This document shows, piece by piece, positions 1 to 5,070 of a DNA stretch of 6,792 bases. The stretch comes from JACPAB01 sp964366725 (lineage in GTDB: Bacteria > Patescibacteriota > Minisyncoccia > 2-02-FULL-40-12 > GWA2-44-9). The notes under the pieces were generated by a model that ran no database searches, had not been told where the DNA came from, and saw only the letters and a list, made by a program, of their open reading frames with translations. The translations under genes were made by a program, and so were the position numbers. Position 1 is the first letter of the stretch, and each line of letters begins with the position of its first letter. Location of the stretch: positions 1 to 6,792 of the forward strand of contig CAYIUL010000026.1 in assembly GCA_964366725.1 (NCBI GenBank). The letters are read 5' to 3'.

Positions 1-101
1 TGATGTCGCAGGTGTGGGGATTCGGCTTCATCACGTGGCTCGTGGTGTTCGTCGATCTCGTTCTTCTCGGCGTCTGGCTCTGGAAACAAGTTAATAAATA
101 A
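1..101 (+). CDS. C-terminal end of a membrane protein (partial)
   Basis: An open frame runs in from the left edge and stops at TAA 99-101. From the ATG at base 3 the visible 32 residues are mostly one hydrophobic segment (FITWLVVFVDLVLLGVWLW) ending in a short basic, polar tail KQVNK, which looks like the last transmembrane helix of a membrane protein with a short, probably cytoplasmic, C-terminus. The ATG at base 3 is probably an internal methionine, because the frame is still open at the edge and no ribosome binding site can be checked. The family cannot be told from so little. A free-standing 32-residue membrane peptide is possible but less likely. Confidence 0.55.
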   Translation, partial: MSQVWGFGFITWLVVFVDLVLLGVWLWKQVNK

Positions 102-125
102 GGGCTCCCTGAAGAACTCTCGCTC

Positions 126-153
126 TTGCCTAATAAAGTAATCTTCTTATAAT
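126..153 (+). promoter_or_regulatory. Sigma70-like promoter for the HAD phosphatase gene
   Basis: TTGCCT (126-131) and a perfect TATAAT (148-153) are separated by 16 bases. The expected transcript start near base 160 leaves a leader of about 29 bases. It contains a G-run (179-184) just before the GTG at 189 that could act as a ribosome binding site, although the spacing is short. Confidence 0.7.
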
Positions 154-188
154 GGATCAAGAAGAACTTTTACATATCGGGGGGTTAA

Positions 189-956
189 GTGGAAAAAAGA
201 GCAACTCTGGTTTTTGACGCCGACGACACGCTTTTGGCGACAAGCTGGACATATGACGCCGCTTATTGTTCTTTCTTTGAGTATCTATATCGTATTATGC
301 CCGGGAGGGTTCCCTGTTTGCATGACGTATACGAACGTTTCATTCAGATCGAAGCAGAATTGGCCCCTAGTTGGGGAATAAAACGCGGGCGTGTTGCCGA
401 AAGCATGGCCACTCTTTACCAGGAAATCTGCGATTGGATCAAAGAGCGTTACGGAGAAAGCGTCTATCGATTTGGGTATGAGAAAAAGATAAGAGAAATT
501 GGGGATACTCCTTTCCATTATCAAAACCACACCTGGCTGCCGGAAGTGAAAGAGACCTTGCTGGAACTGAAAAGAAGAGGACACGTTCTGTGTCTTCTCA
601 CAAGTTATGACACGGGCCTTTTTCCCGAAAGATCGAAATTTTTGGGTTTTTGTGAATTTTTTGAGCCCAAGCGGGTAATGTCCATCAACAGAAAGAAAAC
701 CTCATCCGACTTTATCGAGGTGAGCGGATGGCAGCCGAATTCCGATAGCCGGTTTTTTTCCATCGGGAACGGGGAAAGCGACATAAGGCCGGTTTTGGAC
801 ATTTCTGAAAACTGGCATGGCGTCTACATCCCCTTTCGCACGACATCGCCATTTTTCAACCGAAGCGATGGCAAGGTAAAATTTGACGCTAAGCCCTTTG
901 ACCACCCCAAAGTAATAACCGTCCGCAAATTTTCCGAACTTTTGAAGCATTTATAA
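189..956 (+). CDS. HAD-superfamily hydrolase (probable phosphatase)
   Basis: A 255-residue cytoplasmic protein with the haloacid dehalogenase fold signature. Motif I is FDADDTL, with Asp10 as predicted nucleophile and Asp12 as acid/base. Motif II is LLTS (Thr138). A KK pair (169-170) can supply the motif III lysine. Motif IV is GNGESD (193-198), ending in Asp198; its first acidic position is Asn194 rather than the more common Asp. About 95 mainly helical residues between motifs I and II suggest a C1-type cap, as in small-molecule phosphatases. The GTG start is supported by motif I lying, as usual, about ten residues in, and by the G-run upstream. It has its own promoter and terminator. The substrate cannot be read from sequence; a nucleotidase role is conceivable given the neighbouring deaminase and kinase. 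Confidence 0.85.
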   Translation: MEKRATLVFDADDTLLATSWTYDAAYCSFFEYLYRIMPGRVPCLHDVYERFIQIEAELAPSWGIKRGRVAESMATLYQEICDWIKERYGESVYRFGYEKKIREIGDTPFHYQNHTWLPEVKETLLELKRRGHVLCLLTSYDTGLFPERSKFLGFCEFFEPKRVMSINRKKTSSDFIEVSGWQPNSDSRFFSIGNGESDIRPVLDISENWHGVYIPFRTTSPFFNRSDGKVKFDAKPFDHPKVITVRKFSELLKHL

Positions 957-976
957 ATCCCCCCAGGGGGATTTTT
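956..976 (+). terminator. Intrinsic terminator after the HAD phosphatase
   Basis: AATCCCC (956-962) pairs with GGGGATT (967-973) around a CCAG loop and runs into a T-tract (972-976). It starts at the last base of the stop codon, so transcription of the phosphatase gene should end here. The T-tract also contributes to the -35 element of the next gene. Confidence 0.85.
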
Positions 977-1003
977 GACTTTTTGATGCCGGAATGCCAT
1001 ATT
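975..1003 (+). promoter_or_regulatory. Candidate promoter for cytidine deaminase, predicting a leaderless mRNA
   Basis: TTGACT (975-980, five of six consensus bases) is followed after 17 bases by CATATT (998-1003, four of six). A transcript start about seven bases further on falls at 1010-1011, on the TTG start codon of the deaminase. The -35 overlaps the T-tract of the preceding terminator. Confidence 0.5.
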
Positions 1004-1010
1004 TCCCGTA

Positions 1011-1412
1011 TTGGACAAAGTTACCGAAAAACTCTTTGAGCTGGCGAAAAGGGCAAGAAAGAACGCATATGCACCCTACTCCGGTTATAAGGTCGGCGCG
1101 GCTGTTTTAACTTCAAAAAATAAAATTTTTGGAGGCTGTAATGTGGAAAGTGTCAGCTTTACCCTGTCTACTCACGCGGAAATGAATGCCATAGATACCG
1201 CCGTTGCCGCCGGGTATCGAGAGATCAAAAAAATACTCGTTATCACTAATTCCCGCAAGCCGGTATTCCCCTGCGCTCTTTGCCGGCAAAAGATCATGGA
1301 ATTTTCAGAAAACACCGAAGTTATCGCGGCAACGATCCGGGGTAAGTTTGCCACGGCAAGAATTCGGGACCTGTATCCGTCCGCCTTTACCAAAAGGAGT
1401 TTGAAAAAATAA
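1011..1412 (+). CDS. cdd: Cytidine deaminase, single-domain (tetrameric-type) form
   Basis: A 133-residue cytosolic enzyme that hydrolyses cytidine and deoxycytidine to uridine and deoxyuridine in pyrimidine salvage. The N-terminal AYAPYSGYKVGAAV block (19-32) and the nucleoside-binding NVES (44-47) are standard for the family. The zinc site is His55-Ala-Glu57 with PCALC (Cys88, Cys91); Glu57 is the proton shuttle. Small tetrameric enzymes usually have Cys in the first ligand position, whereas here it is His, as in the larger E. coli-type enzyme. TTG at 1011 is the only usable start: an in-frame TGA lies at 984-986, no ATG or GTG lies between, and the resulting N-terminus has normal family length. 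No Shine-Dalgarno sequence is visible. It converges on the deoxynucleoside kinase gene with nine bases between stop codons. Confidence 0.93.
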   Translation: MDKVTEKLFELAKRARKNAYAPYSGYKVGAAVLTSKNKIFGGCNVESVSFTLSTHAEMNAIDTAVAAGYREIKKILVITNSRKPVFPCALCRQKIMEFSENTEVIAATIRGKFATARIRDLYPSAFTKRSLKK

Positions 1413-1421
1413 GTTTATTAT

Positions 1422-2102
1422 TTAAAACTTGAACCGGAGCCTTGGCTCCTCTTTTAAATTCGCCAGGTGGGCTTTCACCACCTTGATGAATTCTGCCTGA
1501 TGTTTTGGATTATGGGCTATATCGACGGCATTTGTGTCTATCGAGACGATGTTCAGTTTGGGATTTTTAGCTATCCACTCGTTCTGTAATCTCATTAACA
1601 ATTCCACGTATTTGGAATCGATCTTTTTTTCGTAATCGCGGGCGCGGAGTTTTATCCTTTCCATAATGGAAGGGACCGACGCATTTAGCTGGATAATAAG
1701 ATCGGGAACAGGCAAGTCCCGATTCAATACATGGAAGAATTTCTCGTATAAAGCGAACTCATCTTCATTCATGTTGCCCAATATCTGCTGGGCCTTGGCG
1801 TAGGTCAAATAATCCTGATACACCGGTGAATCCTGGACTACGTGCGTTTCGTTGATTATTTTCTTGATCTTAACAAGTTGGGACGCTTTTTCTCTTACAT
1901 AAAAAAGTTGGGAATGAAAAGCCCAGCGCTGCGGGTCTTGGTAAAATAAAGGCAGGAATTTATTTTCATTGACTTTTTCCTCAAAAGGATAGAATCCCAA
2001 TTTATCGGCCAAGAGATTTGCCGCTGTGGTTTTGCCGGAGCCCAATAACCCGGCAATCGACACATAAACATATTTGTCTTTTTTGGATTTCCCGAATCTC
2101 AT
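1422..2102 (-). CDS. Deoxynucleoside kinase family protein
   Basis: A 226-residue cytosolic P-loop kinase of the deoxyadenosine/deoxyguanosine/deoxycytidine kinase family, which transfers phosphate from ATP to the 5'-OH of deoxynucleosides. The P-loop is GLLGSGKTT (18-26). The EKVNENKFLPLFYQDPQRWAF segment (42-62) matches the family pattern in which the Glu (here Glu42) is the catalytic base, and Gln65 is the likely base-binding glutamine. A LID-like RARDYE (153-158) is present. The usual E/D-R-S motif reads Asp91-Ser92-Pro93, so the conserved arginine is absent. ATG 2102-2100 gives a normal N-terminus, though no clear ribosome binding site or promoter is visible in the 54 bases upstream. The transglycosylase gene upstream has its own terminator, so separate transcription is likely. 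Substrate specificity cannot be assigned; with the deaminase it suggests nucleoside salvage. Confidence 0.85.
   Translation of the reverse strand: MRFGKSKKDKYVYVSIAGLLGSGKTTAANLLADKLGFYPFEEKVNENKFLPLFYQDPQRWAFHSQLFYVREKASQLVKIKKIINETHVVQDSPVYQDYLTYAKAQQILGNMNEDEFALYEKFFHVLNRDLPVPDLIIQLNASVPSIMERIKLRARDYEKKIDSKYVELLMRLQNEWIAKNPKLNIVSIDTNAVDIAHNPKHQAEFIKVVKAHLANLKEEPRLRFKF
1436..1455 (+). terminator. Possible terminator for the cytidine deaminase gene
   Basis: GGAGCC (1436-1441) and GGCTCC (1444-1449) form a short stem followed by TCTTTT. The hairpin lies inside the 3' end of the oppositely oriented kinase gene. The stem is short and the T-tract interrupted, so strength is uncertain. Confidence 0.45.
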
Positions 2103-2147
2103 CTATTAAGCTTAACATTTATGACCCGTTATTTTCCACCCCATTTA

Positions 2148-2173
2148 AAAAGCGGTCTACTGTTGGACCGCTT
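2148..2173 (-). terminator. Intrinsic terminator overlapping the end of the 455-aa transglycosylase gene
   Basis: On the minus strand, AAGCGGTC (2173-2166) pairs with GACCGCTT (2157-2150) around an 8-base loop, followed by a run of Ts down to about 2147. The left arm is the last codons of the gene and the TAG stop (2159-2157) sits at the loop/right-arm junction, so the terminator is partly built from coding sequence. Confidence 0.8.
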
Positions 2174-3524
2174 GGGTTTCGATCTCCGCGTATTGAGCAA
2201 ACAGATCGAGTTCGCGAATCATCCGAAACTTCTGAAGAAAACCGGCGGTTTCTTTCGCTCCCCGGCTTTTCGTATTCAACCCGCCGGTGGAAGTATTATA
2301 TTTACCAGCACCTCCATTATAGGCCATGCCTCGGGCCTCTTCCAGCTTATCGGGGTTCAGGGCGTCAAACCTTCTCCTGGCTGATACTCCGTTCGCGTAA
2401 GCCCGGTTCTTAACTCCCGCCAGATGGTCGTCCAGGACAAGTGCGGTGGCCTTGATGCCGTTCTTGACGTCGACTCTTCCGATATCAGTGTCCTTTATAA
2501 GCTGGGCAGAAGAATAACCCTTGAACATGCTGGCATAAGTTGCGGGCATTATCTGGCCGAGTCCGGAAGCGCCCGTTTTGGAGACGGTATAGCGGAATGC
2601 TTTCTCGCCGTTGGTCCCGAGGCGGATAAAGACCCTCTCCGCAAGCTCCCTGCCCCCATCGGAAGAAGTAAGCATCATTTTCGGGTCGGTCTGTTCCGTG
2701 AGAAAAATATTCTTCACGAATGTCTCGGACATTGTATCCGTGACAAGCCAGCCCGGAAAGGCCTTCGACCTCACGCCTGCTTCGGCAAGTTCTTTGAATG
2801 CCCGTCTAACATGATCATTGAGGAATTCCTTTCCCGTGGCAATGAGGAACTTATCTTTCAAGGCGGGAGAATAAGGAACGTAAACAATATCGGAGTATTT
2901 TTCCCCGGTTCTGTCTTCAGGGTAAGCCAGGTCCTCATTGGACATCAGGTATTTATTAGCTACAACAACATACCGATCACTGGCGGTCTCTTCTTTGAAA
3001 ACCGAGAGGTCTGAGTTAAAGCTGTTCCACCAGTTGCTGATAACCTTAAATTCTTCGTTTAAATATTCCGATTCAAACCTTGGAAGATTATCCGGATTAG
3101 GAAGATACTTCTTCCTTAAGTCGTTTGCCTTGTTGACCTCGGCTATATTCAACCAGAACCTTTTTTCGACAACTCCTCCGGTTTCTGTGTCCAGTATCGC
3201 CAGAGCGATCTCTTTCCGGGTCATTTCCAACACGGGCTGGCCTTTTTTCTTTATAACCCTGCCTTTTTTATCTTTTTGAGGCGCTTCGTTAAAACCTAAA
3301 GGCGGCGAATTGGCGAGCAGCTGCTTGGCCTCGTCTATTTTGTCGGCCAGTTTCCAGTCGTTAAATAAATCCTGAAGAAGAAGGCCTTGGGCCTCAATGG
3401 TCCTGCTCGGAAGAATGTCTTGGGCATTGAGAGGGTCTTCAAAAATAAAAAAGAGGCTGCCGGCAACTCCAGAGAACATTAAGACAAAACTCCTGCGATC
3501 TATTTTTATTTCCATTCTTCTCAT
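2157..3524 (-). CDS. Exported SLT-type lytic transglycosylase-like protein
   Basis: A 455-residue protein predicted to cut the glycan strands of peptidoglycan outside the membrane. The N-terminus has an uncleaved-looking basic part, a twin-arginine-like DRRSFV (9-14), a hydrophobic stretch to about residue 28 and a possible cleavage after LNA (32-34). Residues 40-300 match nothing I recognise. The C-terminal domain carries SKTGASGLGQIMPATY (315-330) and AYNGG (401-405), the two hallmark blocks of SLT goose-lysozyme-like transglycosylases. The catalytic Glu is not in a clear 'ES' context; Glu307 (NGEKAF) is the best placed candidate. The ATG at 3524 is preceded by AAGGG six bases away; a second ATG three codons later is an alternative start. 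It follows another wall enzyme on the same strand and has its own candidate promoter. Confidence 0.75.
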   Translation of the reverse strand: MRRMEIKIDRRSFVLMFSGVAGSLFFIFEDPLNAQDILPSRTIEAQGLLLQDLFNDWKLADKIDEAKQLLANSPPLGFNEAPQKDKKGRVIKKKGQPVLEMTRKEIALAILDTETGGVVEKRFWLNIAEVNKANDLRKKYLPNPDNLPRFESEYLNEEFKVISNWWNSFNSDLSVFKEETASDRYVVVANKYLMSNEDLAYPEDRTGEKYSDIVYVPYSPALKDKFLIATGKEFLNDHVRRAFKELAEAGVRSKAFPGWLVTDTMSETFVKNIFLTEQTDPKMMLTSSDGGRELAERVFIRLGTNGEKAFRYTVSKTGASGLGQIMPATYASMFKGYSSAQLIKDTDIGRVDVKNGIKATALVLDDHLAGVKNRAYANGVSARRRFDALNPDKLEEARGMAYNGGAGKYNTSTGGLNTKSRGAKETAGFLQKFRMIRELDLFAQYAEIETQAVQQ

Positions 3525-3544
3525 ATTTTACCCTTTTCAAGGGA

Positions 3545-3574
3545 CATATAAAGAGGATAACATACCGCAGTCAA
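3545..3574 (-). promoter_or_regulatory. Candidate promoter for the 455-aa transglycosylase gene
   Basis: On the minus strand TTGACT (3574-3569) and TATATG (3550-3545) are 18 bases apart, placing the transcript start near 3538 and leaving a leader of about 14 bases that contains the AAGGG ribosome binding site. The -35 lies within the left end of the long inverted repeat. Confidence 0.5.
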
Positions 3575-3712
3575 TTTCTAAATCCTAATTTCTAATTTCT
3601 AAACAATATCAAATAACTAAATCCCAAAAACCAGAAAGGCTTTTGAGTTTAGAATTTTGAATTTGTTTAGGATTTCGGATTTAGTGTTTAGGATTTGGTT
3701 AGGTCAATTGAC
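3570..3712. repeat. Long imperfect inverted repeat between the two transglycosylase genes
   Basis: The left arm (about 3573-3632) and right arm (about 3638-3696) are imperfect reverse complements built of short A-rich units such as CTAAATCC, CTAATTTC and CTAAACAA, closing on a 5-base AGAAA loop. The inner halves match best (CTAAACAA, TCAAA, CTAAA, CAAAA blocks); the outer 34 bases match at about 25 positions, and four of the differences could be G-U pairs in plus-strand RNA. The outermost bases are GTCAATT (3570-3576) and AATTGAC (3706-3712), the latter part of a 10-bp palindrome touching the stop codon of the 435-aa gene. There is no coding potential and no T-tract of the intrinsic-terminator kind. 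Confidence 0.7.
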
Positions 3713-5019
3713 TAAAGATTCTTGGCGATCTCGGCTGCTAAACGCTGAACAGAATTGGCATAATTAACGCAACCTGATTTTTTACTTGTGGCACTCCCGC
3801 AGTAGTATCTTTTGGACGCGGCTATTTCACCGGCACGGGTCTTACTGTCAGCTCCATCGCGGGCAAGTTTGGCCGCGGCCGCAACAAACGCGTCTTCTGC
3901 ATTCCATGGATTTGCCGGATTATGCCCGGTCAGGCGGGAAACTTCATCCCGATACCCCATCCAAGTCGAAGGAATGAACTGGGCAGGGCCCATGGCGCCG
4001 CCCCAGCCGGAACCAGGCCAGCATGAAATAGGTGTTTGTAAGGAGTCCTTTCCTAACTCTGCGGTAATACTAAGAAAAGCCGGAAGGTCTCGTGTGGGAT
4101 GTATTCCTCGTATAAACACTCTCCCCGTCGTAATGTGGCGAGAGGAACCGCTGGTCGTGTCCGTAATGTTGCATTTGCCCACATTTATACCGAGCCCCGA
4201 TTCTTGTTCGAGTTCAGCTAAAAGATACTCTGGGCGAATACCGGTACGGATAGCCGCGAGCTGGGCGAATTTGACGGCTTCCTCGGCGCTGACGCCGTTC
4301 TGTTCCAAGTATTTAACTTGGGCGCGCAAGGCCTCGATATCTTTTTGCGAACGTTTGACCAGCTCCTGGTATTTTGATTCCTGACCTTTGGTGTCTTTTA
4401 AAAGCTTATTTTGTCCCGACTTGGTCGAATCCAGAGAGCGTTTCTCTATCTCTTGTAAACGCCTGGACTGTTCAAGCTCATTTTGCTGTTCTTCAAGCTG
4501 GTTTTGGTGGGTTTCAAGCTGCAATTTGACACCCCTCACATTCTTAATGGTCAGCTGAAGATTATCCTGGGTTACGCTTAAATTATTAAGCTCGTTAAAA
4601 AAATCGGAAATACTCTCGTTGTTCAAGAGAATTTCCGTCAAGGACCGCTGGTCATTTTCATAAGCAAGTTTTATGTATTGGGACAAAGCGTTCCTGTGTT
4701 TCGTCATCTGCTGTTCGGCATCGTTTATCTGATTTTCTGTTATTCCTATTTCTGTCGTTGTTTTGCTTATAGAAAGATTCAGGGAGCGTATTTCGAGCTG
4801 AACCTGACTTATCTCCGCATTCAAACGGGCAATCTCGTTCTCAAGGGTTTTCGATTTTGTCCTGGCGCCGTCGGCCTGGGCCTGGTATTCTTCTATTTGC
4901 CTCTGTAGTTCTTCTATCTGTCGATTACGCTCGCTTATTTCGTCCTGAACAGCGGCGTGAGCAGAACCGAAAAATAAGAACAATAGGGCAAGAATTGCGA
5001 TGAATTTATACACTGGCAT
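3712..5019 (-). CDS. Exported coiled-coil lytic transglycosylase (murein hydrolase)
   Basis: A 435-residue secreted wall enzyme. A Sec signal peptide (1-22, ending AHA) is followed by a long coiled coil (about 25-240) rich in Glu, Gln and Lys, resembling the N-terminal coiled coils of PcsB/CwlO/EnvC-type division and wall-hydrolysis proteins. The C-terminal domain is transglycosylase-like: ELEQES (269-274) with Glu273 as predicted catalytic acid, then GAMGPAQFIPSTW (341-353) and NPWNAEDAFVAAAAKLA (370-386), a pattern shared with MltB-type enzymes. Four cysteines (283, 333, 407, 417) all lie in the exported catalytic part and could form disulfides. It would cleave MurNAc-GlcNAc bonds, with the coiled coil acting as a localisation or control arm. 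No Shine-Dalgarno sequence is evident before the ATG. It is divergent from the pilin-like gene, with only 51 bases between. Confidence 0.85.
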   Translation of the reverse strand: MPVYKFIAILALLFLFFGSAHAAVQDEISERNRQIEELQRQIEEYQAQADGARTKSKTLENEIARLNAEISQVQLEIRSLNLSISKTTTEIGITENQINDAEQQMTKHRNALSQYIKLAYENDQRSLTEILLNNESISDFFNELNNLSVTQDNLQLTIKNVRGVKLQLETHQNQLEEQQNELEQSRRLQEIEKRSLDSTKSGQNKLLKDTKGQESKYQELVKRSQKDIEALRAQVKYLEQNGVSAEEAVKFAQLAAIRTGIRPEYLLAELEQESGLGINVGKCNITDTTSGSSRHITTGRVFIRGIHPTRDLPAFLSITAELGKDSLQTPISCWPGSGWGGAMGPAQFIPSTWMGYRDEVSRLTGHNPANPWNAEDAFVAAAAKLARDGADSKTRAGEIAASKRYYCGSATSKKSGCVNYANSVQRLAAEIAKNL

Positions 5020-5028
5020 TATAAGGAC

Positions 5029-5069
5029 ATTATAATATACTTTAGTTAGAGATTATAATATACTTAAGT
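5029..5069. promoter_or_regulatory. Divergent promoter region made of a 23-bp tandem duplication
   Basis: ATTATAATATACTTTAGT (5029-5046) and ATTATAATATACTTAAGT (5052-5069) match at 17 of 18 bases with a 23-bp period. Each copy begins with the self-complementary ATTATAAT, so each gives a TATAAT -10 box on both strands. The plus-strand box at 5054-5059 would start transcription about 4-5 bases before the pilin-like ATG. The minus-strand box at 5034-5029 would start it about 3 bases before the 435-aa gene. No good -35 elements were found on either strand. Confidence 0.6.
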
Positions 5070-5070
5070 C

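Noticed and set aside
2103..2150. A promoter for the deoxynucleoside kinase gene
   Set aside because: The best -10-like hexamer on the minus strand (CATAAA) has no reasonable -35 at 16-18 bases, so no site is annotated although one is expected after the upstream terminator.
2424..3014. A 196-codon open frame on the plus strand inside the 455-aa gene
   Set aside because: It is antisense to a gene with clear SLT motifs, a signal sequence and a terminator; its translation shows no recognisable family features.
3570..3712. CRISPR array or tRNA-like structure in the repeated A/T-rich spacer
   Set aside because: The units are degenerate, only 7-8 bases long and arranged as an inverted pair without spacers; there is no cloverleaf or anticodon arm.
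3570..3712. A proven MITE insertion
   Set aside because: The ends are inversely matched, but no target-site duplication is visible just outside and no second copy lies in this window, so it is reported only as an inverted repeat.
3812..4384. A 190-codon open frame on the plus strand antisense to the transglycosylase domain
   Set aside because: The opposite strand encodes an unmistakable catalytic domain, and this frame has only low-complexity, uninformative translation.
5005..5036. A standard -35/-10 promoter for the pilin-like gene using TATAAT at 5031-5036
   Set aside because: The bases 16-18 positions upstream (around ATACAC) bear no resemblance to a -35, so only the -10 boxes are claimed.
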